DNA of 8,129 nt from an uncultured Flammeovirgaceae bacterium (GTDB lineage: Bacteria > Bacteroidota > Bacteroidia > Cytophagales > Cyclobacteriaceae): contig CAKZPJ010000788.1 in assembly GCA_937138955.1 (NCBI GenBank), positions 1 to 8,129 of the forward strand. Reading direction: 5' to 3'. The notes beneath the pieces were generated by a model, which ran no database searches, was not told the DNA's origin, and saw only the letters and a list, made by a program, of their open reading frames with translations. Position numbers and translations under genes: made by a program. Numbering within the stretch: the first letter of the stretch is position 1; every line of letters starts with the position of its first letter. Positions 1-8,127 of the stretch are shown here, in pieces.

Positions 1-690
1 GGCGTTGCCCCCTGTGAAACTTCCGCTAATTATTTGAGATGACGACCCGGCCATCGTTATGTGTGAATCTCCACCACCATTGTCAAACGAACTCACATCG
101 CTTTTGTATACATCGCCCCTCACTGTAACCGTACTGTTCCCGTCAGGAATAACTATGTTAGTAGTACCACGAATATCAAAATCCTCGCAGACTTTGAGTG
201 CAAAGTTATTGGGTAAAACTCGATTACCACTTCCGGAAAAAATTACCCAGCGGATATTCGGTAGATCGCTTAGTACTGCGTAAGAGCCTGTTCCAGCGTA
301 CTCTAGCCCCCCACCGCCAGCACAAGTACCATCAGGGAAGAAATTTTCGTAATCACCGGTAGGGAATAAAACGGAGATACCACTAGATTCCAGACGAAGA
401 GTTCCTTCCCCAGTTACAAACCCTAAGTTATGATTGTTAGTACCATTCTGGATAACTAATGTGCCGCCCAATTCAATGGTTATCTTCCGGGCTCGAATAC
501 TATTTTGATTAAATACTAGAACATCTCCATTACTGATAATAATATCTGGAGTTTCGCCCGCAATAGGAGCTTCTTCGCCCAAATATGTGGTATTATCAAA
601 GAAGTCTCCTCCCCCGGCTCCATCAGTAGTAAACGTTGGTACGACATCGGGAATGGCTCCACCACAGAGCAGCGTTGTTCCGTCATTTCT
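1..690 (-). repeat. Super-repeat unit 3, truncated by the window edge (residues 2480-2709)
   Basis: A third unit starts after the cap of unit 2. Its opener runs from about 2498: TTDGAGGGDFF, then ETPDIIISNGDVLVF, ITIELGGTLVIQ and GEGTLRLESSG. These align with TTDAST...ETP...DEVIIRSGRTVTI, VDGTLDV and GSGVIRIAG of unit 1. Next, LPNIRWVIFSGSGNR ... VTVRGDVY (2622-2674) aligns with LPNLLIGTDGWGGNNR ... TVNGDLY of unit 2 (1667-1721). The window ends in MAGSSSQIISGSF (2692-2704), the first Q-type motif. Only about the first fifth of the unit is visible; the remainder should lie beyond base 1. Confidence 0.7.
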
Positions 691-3600
691 GAGCGTAACT
701 CCTGCCGTGTAGATTCCTGCTAGAGTAGGGTCGCTATTACCATTAAAGGGGAAAATGATCTGCTGGTTGGATTCATCGAAATCAGAGGAGACAAACACTT
801 TATCCCAATTGCTTTCAGCATTGTACAGACGGGCTGGTCCGTAATTGTCTATGGTATACGTACTTCCATTTGCATTAGTAATTCGGACATCGTCGGCATC
901 GTAGTACATTCGTATCTCCCCATCAAATCCACTTACTCCGCTAGATTTTATAATCCAGTAGTACTGAAGAACATTATCAGTATCGGTGATATTAGGGTCA
1001 TTACAGGTTGAAGGATTATTTTCAGTATCTTCCGCAGTAGGGGGGGAATCGCGAACGGGACGGACAGTAATGCTACTGGCGGATATGTTCGTAATATCTA
1101 AAACCACCGGCGTATAGGTTATCAATCCCACCGGAAATGCGAATGATTCGCTACCATTGTTTACTGCATTAAATCGCTTCCTAATACCAAAGTCCCTGAT
1201 AGCACTGTTGGTCTGAATCATATTGTTGGCATTGAAGTCAGCAACTGATGTTCCACCACTGCCATTTTCGATCACCGCGCTCTCTGATAATTCAATTAAA
1301 TTACCGCCTACATCGAATATCCCAGTAGATAATGTCAGTTTTCCGTTGATACGAAAATTCTCTTCAGAATCAGTGATAATCAAACCAGAGGCATTGTCTA
1401 GCTCCATCACCCCTATTTCACTGGTTCCAGTTCCTGATCGATCCAGTTTCTGCTGTTGATTGCCGTTAAACACTATGCCAGGACCAGCAGCATCGCTGGT
1501 ATGAATAGCATCGTGTAATAAATCTTTTTTGATATTGAAGGCGCTGGTCTGAGTATTTAGCGTACCCTCGTAAATAAACGCATTGTTGTCTACCGTAATA
1601 TGCTTTGATAAAGTAAGTATACCACTGCCTTGCTTCTCAAAGTTCCAGAAATTTGTGGTACCGATACCAGTGATTGTTACTGTCTCAGTAGTTGAAAAAT
1701 AGGTAGTCTGATTATTAGTAGAATTTCCGCTGGTGACAAATGTACCATTACTATTTAGGCTCTCACTAATAGTCAGATCAAACCCATTAGCATCAAACGT
1801 TGCCCCATTTTCAATATTCAGTATTTTGGTCGTTAGGGGTAGATTATAAAGTTTAGCGGCAATACTGGATGAAGCCAGCGCCAACTCCGTTAACTCTATA
1901 TTGCTCTGAATACCGAACCGGTCTTGATTAGCTGGAGTATCTCCATTCCCAATAGTAATAACTGTTCCATCAGCAATGTTATTGGTTTCCGGTTGTAGTA
2001 GTAGGCTTGGTACAGTGGTAGAGTTGTTATCTCTTGCCAATGTTAGGCTACCTGCGGTATGTTCAAACGAACTCCCCGCGTTAGTGACCTCAAACATCCC
2101 TCGGTTACTTTCAGCAACGGCATTCTTTCCAATTAGCACGGTGCCACCGGTTTGAGAGTACTGCAACACTCCAGTAGTAGAATTAAGCCCCCTCCGAATT
2201 TGAGAACCAACAGTTAGGGTACCATCGGTAATTTCGATGCGAGCTTCTCCCGAAGAACTGTATTCTATAAAGTTGTTACCATTATTAGCATCATCGTCCA
2301 TATCTAGCTCACCGCCGCTGATGCGAAGTAGACCGTCCAGTATGATACCCGTATCATCACCATTAATCCGGGCTACTCCCTGCTGGATTTCTAGCCCCCC
2401 TGAACCGGAGGAAGCATCGGTATTAGCTGTGTTTGGTAAAAAGAAGTCTCCAGTAGAGGCGTCAGTAAAGGTTACATCGATAGCAGCATCATTCAAAGTT
2501 AGAAGACCATTAAGAATTTCTACGGGTTGGGCATTAATATCAGACGGTAAAGGAAAATTAGCATCATCATTTAGTGTAAAAGAAGAAGAAGTGTCTGAAC
2601 CTTTGTTAACTACTAGCCTACTTAATGTAGGAGTGTCACCATTCACAACAGACAGCAAGTGGTTCCCAACAGTATTTACTGTTAATGTAACCCTAGCATC
2701 AGTTGATGAGCCTAATAGAAGGCCATTACCGTTAGGAGTAGTGGCATTATTACTACCAGTTGTGTTCACCACTATATTTCCTCCGACTATTAGGTTGTGC
2801 TCTACATTACCACCACTAGCGACTCTTATGACATTGCCACCCGTAGTACCCGTACCCGACGGATCACCAACATAAACGTTTCCTCGTACTGTTACTGTAC
2901 GACTCGTTCCGCTATTTTGAAAGCGGAGTTCTGCCCCCCCGGTTCTATCAAATCTTGGATATAAATACAAATCTCCGTTAACTGTCGCATTTCCTGTAGC
3001 TGTTGTAGGTAATACTAAATTGGCATTACCCAATATTTCTAAGTTCTGGTTGGTAGTAAAATCACTAGCTATGGAAATATTGCGATTATTACCGCCCCAA
3101 CCATCAGTGCCGATTAGTAGGTTAGGTAACACTTCAGGAACATTATTTAGAGCTACGCCATTTTGAAATATTTCGTACAAGAGATACGATGAGTCTTGGG
3201 ACGAGAAGGCCCCTAGGTCTACATTGGCAAAGCTAGGGTCTCTATTATTATCGTTAGTACTACCCCCCCTTACTCGAATAGCACCTTCCCCCTCTATCTG
3301 ATTAATATTGATTGACCCCGTAGAATTCCAGGTAAGCGTTGGACGAAACTGAAAGTGGTTATCACCCCCAATAGCAGAAAGTGGTTTCCTCTCTACAGGT
3401 GCATTACCTAATGCATCTGTCATCTGAGTAAAAATTAGCGTTGCTGCTTCTAAATTGCCGCTATTTACCCTGGCTGAGTGTGGATATCCCCGATAAGTTG
3501 TTTCAGGATCATCAAAAGGAAAGAAGCCAATCACTGCAACATCTCCCGCACCTGGTGTATCAGGTGAATTTGGGTTAGTACTGAGATGAGGGTTGCTCGT

Positions 3601-6600
3601 ATTAAATCCTGATAAGTCTGATCTTGTCCAGGTATTAGCAGCATCCCAGCGAGGTTGTCTATTTATTCTATCACGGCCTTTTGTGTAGTATATATTGGGC
3701 GCACCTACAAATCTTGCTGCTACCCCGGCGGTATAGTTGGCATTTTCCAGGGTGAAGCCCGTTCCGGGAAAGGCATTTTGCCAGTTGGTATTGGTAGGAT
3801 CGCTATCTACCTGCCCACTTCCACCAGAGGGTATGGTGTTAAATACTTTCTGATTAACACTATTAATATTATCGGTAGCAGAATTGGTAGAACCGTTGAA
3901 GATGATGATATTACGAGGGTTATTACCGATAATATCGCCTTGTTTATTTCCTTGTCCACCATCTTTAACGGCATTAGTATTTCCATCGTCGCTACGGGTA
4001 TAACTCCCTCCATCCAATACTTTACCAGGAACGTAGTTGCTTTCGGTACTAGCATCAACATCGGTATCATCGTACTGAAATAGCCAAGAAACTGTAGGTT
4101 CTTCGCTACTAGCATATCCTTCAAAATCTACGTTCCAATAGTGAGAAAGAATATCACCCCCACCAAGATCAGTAGTTTGTAGTTCTCCATCTACTGGGCG
4201 AACTGTAATGTATTCATCTCCACTAGTAGTACCCGTAGTATGCAAATAGGCTATTGCCGGGGTATACTTCCCTACTGTTCCGCCACCATTATCATCAGAA
4301 TCAACCCCGATAGGAAACCATAGAAGATTGCGATTTTGGTACTCGAAGTGAATATCATTAAAGTTGGGGTCGGCATCAACATTATCAGTGCCATCAGTTC
4401 CTTCAATGTTAGTTTGCCGAGGAACTTTCAGGCTTAGACCACCATCGGAAGCATTACCCGCGGTATAGAAAAACTGGTTAGCATCGCTCCCATTCACCCC
4501 AAATATAAACTCTCTATTTTGGTTATTAGTATTATTAATGGTTCTTAGCCTTTCATTATCATTGTTGCCTCCGTCTTCCGGATTTAAATCAAGTAAGTTG
4601 ATTTTAAGGTTGTGGGTTCCCAGATTAACCCCACCATGACGATATCCAAATCGCCCTACTGACAAGTCGCTGGTTAACTCGATTTCGTCGTTCAGCAACT
4701 CAATCACGATATTTCCAATGGATGAAGTAGCGGTTGAATTGATAGTAATAGTTCCATTACCCCCGCCAAACTCAACAAAAGCATTAGTAGGGTTTACCCC
4801 TTGCTCATAGATGAAAAGGTTACCATCCAGTTCTAGCGTATCAGTGTATAGTCGCATGGAATAGCCTAATCCATCACCGCTAGGATCAATTTGGTTAAGC
4901 GTTGCTCCGTTGCGGATAGCGAACTGGTCACGTACGTATATTAGGCGGGATTTAGTAGCTCGTATATTTTTCTCACCCGAAATAATATCATCGCCAGAGG
5001 TGCTATTTACTGGCCCATTGGCTGCCAGTTGGAGAGTATCACCTGGTTTGTCAACAATCATTGAAAACAAGGGTAGGCGGTAATCATCGTAAATGTTATC
5101 ACTTCCACCTGGATCATCATATCCGGTAAGTCCATGAGTCAAACTTGTAATATCGCCGATATGGAAAATACCATTTTGGGTACCATTAAACATAACAGTA
5201 GCACTTCCGACATTATCGGTAACATTGGTAAACACGTCCAATACCCCGTTATCTTCAATAGTCAGATTACGACCTACTTCCAGGTCATAACAGGTAGTGC
5301 CATCAGGACAGAGGTCTAAGTATCCTCCGTAAGTATTGGCTCCGTCGTTTCGGGTAGTGCCAGTTTCTATGGTTAAATCGTTGAGTACTATCAAGTTTTG
5401 AGCAGATACTTTTCTAAATTTATCGCTACTATTGTCACCCGATGTACCTCCCATCACGCTAATCTTGGCACTGGCATTACTAGAACTGATAGTGTTGGCT
5501 ACTGTAAAGTTGTAAAAGGGAGCACGGGAAGTAATCTTCTGTGGACCATTACTAGTACTAACCTCAGTACTGACAGTTCCCCCAGTCACACTTTGATTAC
5601 CAGGGTCCGAATTGATGAAAATGAGCCCACCGTGGGTTTCATTAGACGGTGCCGAAGCACTGCTTAGATTAATTGCCCCTTTTACCCGAAGAGTACCCCC
5701 TGACATGATGAAAACATTGCCCGGATAGGTCAAGCTGAAGAGATAGTAATCATTATTTGCTCCTCCCAAATTACCGTCGACGGTAACGGTGCCCTCCGAT
5801 TGACTATATCCCCCTAAACTACCCGAACCCTCAGTAGAAGTTCTAATCTGATTTGTCAGTACAGAACCTCCTTCTACCCGAACCAGACCATTTTTCCGAA
5901 CAGTAAGTCCGCTATTTCCAGTAGCTTCTAAATAACCGGCTGTTACTTGTACTATTCCGTAAGGCACAATGGCCGTAGCGGAAGTTTTGCGGACATCCCC
6001 TCCATTAACCCATAAGCGAGCAGTAGACGAAATAGCATAGTTACCAGTTCGGTTTAGTACTGGAACCTCCACATTAGGGCGAATTTCAGCTGTTCCATTA
6101 ATTAGAGCAAAAGCATTCGTATTTTCGGTCGCAGTTTGCTGGTCAGAATTCACGTCTTCATTAGCAAAACCCAGCAGCCGGAAGTTAGCTTCATTACTAG
6201 CTTGGAGTGATAGTACGTAGGTATCGTCTACTCCTTTATCTACTACGATCCGATAAAAGTACGTTGAGCCATTACAGTTGACTGTTTGGTTAGCATTGTC
6301 ACTTGCAAATACCACATCTACAATACCGTTATTGGCTTCGCTAGAATAATAGCTATTACCTGGGTTACGTCGCTCAGTATCTGAAGCAAAGTCGGCTCTA
6401 TTAGTAAAGCGGACACCACCTTGATTGGTGAAATCGCCGTGGAGGGTAAATGTGTGGCGAGTGTTAGCAGTAGATGTAGAAATGCTACCAATACGAGTAC
6501 TGCCATTATTAATCACTACTACATTACCAAAGACCATTAGGTTACGAGCAGCAGTGGTACCATCGCCAAATTGAAAGTCACCGTTTCTTATTTCAAAGTC

Positions 6601-8127
6601 ACCGTTCAACGTGATATCTGCCCTCAGAATAGCTTTATCAGAATTGTTATCTAGCTCTATTCGTAGATTCTTAAATGTTCGGGGGTGGTCTAACATAATA
6701 TCTCCTGCAGCATCAACAACTACGGTCCCACCGTTATCAGCGTCAGCGAAACCTATATTACCGGTGACCACTCCGTCAGGGAGATTATCTACTAGACCAC
6801 CTCCAGGATTGTTGCCTGCTATCCGAATTACACCACTTCCGTTAATTGTAGTAAAATTGTGCCCAGCAGTGATAGTCACATCCAGTGTTCCATCTACTTT
6901 AATTTGATTGACTACCAAATCATCAGTGCCCGCCTGAATAGTTACGGTTCGTCCGGAGCGAATAATTACTTCATCAGCCGCTGCTGGAGTCTCGCTATCC
7001 GTATTTTTAAATAGGGGGGCAGTAGAGGCGTCAGTAGTCCAGGTGGTAGGATCACCCCAGTTGCCATCCTGAAATACGTACCAAGTTTTAGCTGTAAGTG
7101 GAGTACCTATACCTAATGTATAATATCCGGTTTTAAGACGAGAGGATGGTACATTCACTACTATTTTATCACTTCCTTCTAAGGTATAGCTATCGGTGAA
7201 CACTCGGTTAAAGTCATCTCCCAAAGTAGGGCGATATAGCAGTACGCGCCCTGTTACCCCTCCGGGAGAAGCAAATCCAGCTTCGTCAAAATCAAAAACC
7301 ATTTCCACACTTATATCGCCACCATTCACTCCGGCTAACCCACCTCCTTGGTTCACTTCTACGTACCAGTCGCGAGCCCAGCGGTTGGTTATACTTGGGT
7401 CAGTAATGTTATTAGTACTATTATTGACATGAGTCGTGCCATCATGAGCGAACATTACGTATTCGCCCGCGTCCAGTGAATTATTCGCTTCACGAAGGGT
7501 TAGAGCATCACTACTTGAGGAATTTGTTCTGGTATTCGTACCATCCGAACCAATGCCCCGAATATCTTCACCGTAGCTACTGTCATAGTCAGCACTATTA
7601 CCAAAAAAATCATTGGTAATAGTGATATTATATTTTTGGCTTAGGTAATTTTCTACAATCAGGCGATTAGCATCGCTAAGTGCTTTGTCATACATAATGA
7701 TCTCAGCAATATCACCATCTAAATCGTGATTATAACCTTCGTTGAGAGCTCCTAAAATAATAGAAGCTGTGGTGTTATTTATGGAACCACTGCCACTTAC
7801 ACTTCTTGAGCCGTCGCTTTCCCCTAACAAATAGATACGCTGGTTACTACCATCGTACATAGTAGTATGAATGTAGTCAGTATCTTCAGTCAGCGATGTA
7901 GATGATCTTGCACGGTTACCATTAGTATTTCTTATATCAAAGAATAAATCTCTACTACTATGCGTAAATACTGAGTAGCTTTCTTCCGAACCACTATTTA
8001 CCCGCTTAGAGATTAAGGCTCGAGGTTGTCCGTCAAGGGTAGCATGGCGAGCTACAATGATAATTGATAGTTCAGAAAGGTCAGCATCAATTTCATCACT
8101 ATCAGCCAATCCCAGATAGCGCCGAGT
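1..8127 (-). CDS. Giant modular surface/adhesin-like protein, internal fragment (no start or stop in window)
   Basis: One uninterrupted minus-strand frame of 2,709 codons fills the window and was translated end to end; it contains no stop. Both ends are missing, so no start site, signal peptide or C-terminal sorting domain can be judged. The product is rich in Gly/Asn/Asp/Thr/Ser, has seven Cys and no hydrophobic membrane segment. Modules in order are a LamG-like lectin fold (1-168), a LamG-associated beta domain (169-342), and three tandem super-repeat units (343-1471, 1472-2479, 2480 onward), each opening with a G8-like segment and, where complete, closing with an FPxG/ITVRPV/YW beta domain. 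This architecture is known from giant T9SS-exported surface proteins of Bacteroidota; T9SS export here is inference. The likely role is adhesion or a structural extracellular stalk. No enzymatic motif was recognised. Codon use looks even along the window, with no sign of a recent patchwork insertion. The frame and coding call are very secure; the exact function is not. Confidence 0.96.
373..636 (-). other. G8-like opener of unit 3, lacking the W-x(n)-W signature (residues 2498-2585)
   Basis: TTDGAGGGDFFDNT (2500-2513) and ETPDIIISNGDVLVF (2525-2539) correspond to TTDAST...ETPAAADEVIIRSGRTVTI in unit 1, followed by ITIELGGTLVI and GEGTLRLESSG. The tryptophan pair that marks the start in units 1 and 2 is missing. 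The strand and glycine pattern is otherwise retained. Confidence 0.5.
691..1155 (-). other. Cap beta domain closing unit 2 (residues 2325-2479)
   Basis: Landmarks are ESFAFPVGLITYTPVVLDI (2327-2345), ASSITVRPVRDS (2350-2361), LQYYWIIKSSG (2387-2397), GEIRMYYDADDV (2403-2414), ARLYNAESNWDKVFV (2432-2446) and LAGIYTAGVTL (2469-2479). ARLYN...WDKVF matches VLLYRPTLGDDFNRVF of the domain before unit 1, which links all three caps. One lone Cys (2375) sits in a loop between ITVRPV and YYW. A G7 run at bases 1040-1046 encodes the Ser-Pro-Pro after ITVRPV. Confidence 0.6.
1753..2700 (-). other. Beta-helix-like segment of unit 2, paralogous to bases 5413-6330 (residues 1810-2125)
   Basis: It opens with VTLTVNTVGNHLLSVVNG and RLVVNKG (1837-1843), then PVEILNGLLTLNDAAI, LEIQQGVARING, LLRISGGELDM, a five-Asp/Asn turn (DMDDDANNGNN, 1943-1953), RIEITDGTLTVGSQI, YSQTGGTVLIGK and FEHTAGSLTLAR. 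Each step matches a step in the unit 1 segment. The Asp-rich turn has no counterpart there and could bind a metal ion, which is speculation. It continues into ILNIENGATFDANGFDLTIS, a strand-turn-strand block of the same style. Confidence 0.6.
3262..3693 (-). other. G8-like opener of unit 2, expanded (residues 1479-1622)
   Basis: IYYTKGRDRINRQPRWDAANTW (1479-1500) replaces the GNWGDPTTW of unit 1, followed by PGAGDVAVIGFF (1525-1536), ATLIF (1562-1566) and INQIEGEGAIRVRGG (1608-1622). The order of elements is the same as in the unit 1 opener, but the loops are longer: 144 residues against 94. A C7 tract on the plus strand (bases 3263-3269) encodes the terminal Arg-Gly-Gly. Confidence 0.5.
3715..4335 (-). 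other. Cap beta domain closing unit 1 (residues 1265-1471)
   Basis: Landmarks are LLWFPIGVDSDD (1268-1279), KYTPAIAYL (1287-1295), EYITVRPVDG (1305-1314), LSHYWNVDF (1327-1335), WLFQYDDTDV (1348-1357) and the final NYTAGVAA (1464-1471). The domain has no match that I can name, but the same sequence of landmarks occurs in unit 2, and a shorter version precedes unit 1. Between the YDDTD turn and the final strand there is an extra Asn/Gly/Asp-rich stretch (about 1369-1460), so this copy is longer than its relatives. DSDDNGGG after FPIG is a possible calcium-binding loop (inference). Confidence 0.6.
5413..6330 (-). other. Beta-helix-like segment of unit 1, paralogous to bases 1753-2700 (residues 600-905)
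   Basis: Successive short strands end in Gly/Asn turns, with the recurring form '(G)G-T/S-hydrophobic-x-V': ARLWVNGGDV, YGIVQVTAGYLEATG, LVRVEGGSVLTNQI, YSQSEGTVTVDGNLGG, MSGGTLRVKGAI. Aligning this to unit 2 gives the same order: VARINGDD, LDGLLRISGGELDM, EARIEITDGTLTVGSQI, YSQTGGTVLIGK, HTAGSLTLAR. The spacing is nearly constant for about 130 residues, and a weaker match extends on both sides. Such GG-T-L-x-V ladders are typical of right-handed beta-helices and resemble the autotransporter-associated repeat (PATR) in style; the true fold is inferred. The likely role is a rigid extracellular stalk. Confidence 0.6.
6808..7089 (-). other. G8-like opener of unit 1 (residues 347-440)
   Basis: The segment reads KTWYVFQDGNWGDPTTW (347-363), a variable acidic loop, then ADEVIIRSGRTVTI (384-397), VNQIKVDGTLDV (406-417) and INGSGVIRIAG (428-438). 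The pattern 'G-x-W-x-D-P-x-T-W ... D-x-V-x-I-x-x-G-x-x-V-x-I ... I-x-V-x-G-x-L-x-V' is that of G8-type beta segments that open beta-helices in extracellular proteins. It follows directly on the cap-like end of the LamG-associated domain. Assignment to the true G8 family needs a profile search; the resemblance in spacing is clear by eye. Confidence 0.6.
7102..7623 (-). other. LamG-associated beta domain, DUF8202-like (residues 169-342)
   Basis: Immediately after the LamG 'KYNI' end comes DYDSSYGEDIRGIGSDG (180-196), a Ser-rich turn with SSDALTLREA, EYVMFAHDG (222-230), RWARDWYVEV (249-258), VEMVFDFDEAGF (274-285) and a closing YYTLGIG strand (335-341). The order 'GIGsD ... G.Y.mf.HdG ... R.W.V.. 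... YtlG' is that of the uncharacterised domain that commonly follows LamG in Bacteroidota proteins; I believe this is DUF8202, from memory and without a profile search. Its second half (about 250-342) matches the cap domains of units 1 and 2: the W-x-V strand at W254, an F-D-x-D turn at 278-281, an LLY...FNRVF strand pair, then Y-T-x-G. It therefore acts as the cap preceding super-repeat unit 1. Function is unknown, presumably structural. Confidence 0.65.
7624..8127 (-). other. LamG / concanavalin A-like lectin domain (residues 1-168, N-terminal strands cut off)
   Basis: The segment follows the LamG jelly-roll order: a hydrophobic strand (SELSIIIVARHA, residues 18-29), an ISK strand, a strand ending in LFFDIRN, then the YDGSNQRIYLLGE stretch (91-103) matching the family's 'DG....+lYvnG' signature, and finally DLDGDIAEIIMYDKALS (135-151) followed by a helix ending YLSQKYNI (161-168). 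This last block is the hallmark end of LamG-like domains in Bacteroidota surface proteins. Such domains usually bind glycans or other surface ligands, often with calcium; the acidic DLDGD patch could contribute, which is inference. The first strands of the fold are upstream of base 8127. The domain is fused directly to the beta domain that follows. Confidence 0.85.

Larger units (their letters stand above)
691..3714 (-). repeat. Super-repeat unit 2 of the giant protein (residues 1472-2479)
   Basis: This 1,008-residue unit is paralogous to unit 1. It contains a G8-like opener (about 1479-1622, with WDAANTW at 1494-1500 and INQIEGEGAIRVRGG near 1608-1622), TVNGDLYLY (1715-1723), a Q-type motif ending RLVVNKG (1837-1843), a YSQTGGTVLIGK block (1990-2001), a second motif FNGNQQQKL (2220-2228) followed by INGKLTLSTG, and a cap with FPVG (2331-2334), ITVRPV (2353-2358) and YYWII (2389-2393). 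Matching landmarks lie about 1,060-1,215 residues from those in unit 1. It ends at Y-T-A-G (2473-2476). Confidence 0.75.
3715..7101 (-). repeat. Super-repeat unit 1 of the giant protein (residues 343-1471)
   Basis: This is a 1,129-residue unit that begins just after the Y-T-L-G strand of the preceding beta domain and ends at the equivalent Y-T-A-G strand (1465-1468). Internally it has a G8-like opener (347-440), a beta-helix-like stretch containing ITLNGDFEIRNGDF (505-518), a Q-x-V motif ending RIVVDKG (626-632), a YSQSEGTVTVDG block (774-785), a second Q-type motif ending SMIVDKPG (1022-1029), and a cap with FPIG (1271-1274) and ITVRPV (1307-1312). The same landmarks recur in the same order in unit 2. 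The copies are strongly diverged, with gaps of many residues, so the duplication is old and not visible as DNA identity. Boundaries are my choice and could shift by some tens of residues. Confidence 0.75.

Noticed and set aside
2237..2875. A 212-codon open stretch on the plus strand
   Set aside because: It lies antisense inside the continuous minus-strand frame. The product is Pro/Ser/Leu-rich with no domain, as expected from reading Gly/Asn/Thr-rich codons backwards.
3655..4124. Overlapping open stretches on both strands (plus 3655-4083, minus 3807-4124)
   Set aside because: Both are out of frame with the 2,709-codon frame that covers the same bases, and neither product shows a domain or plausible start context. 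The plus-strand one owes its length to the codon bias of the real gene.
6318..6506. A minus-strand open stretch coding for a Leu/Ala/Val-rich 62-residue peptide resembling a membrane segment
   Set aside because: It is in a different minus-strand frame from the giant gene (a +1 shadow of it). Its hydrophobicity comes from shifted ACT/GCT/AAT codons.
2451..7036. An exact 17-base direct repeat at 2451-2467 and 7020-7036 (both encode Thr-Asp-Ala-Ser-Thr)
   Set aside because: The two copies are 1,523 residues apart and out of register with the super-repeat units, so this is most likely coincidence in compositionally biased sequence and not a recombination or attachment site.
1..8127. Glycosidase, peptidase or other enzyme domain within the giant protein
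   Set aside because: Reading the full translation gave no recognisable catalytic motif; the beta-rich modules are consistent with binding or structural roles only.
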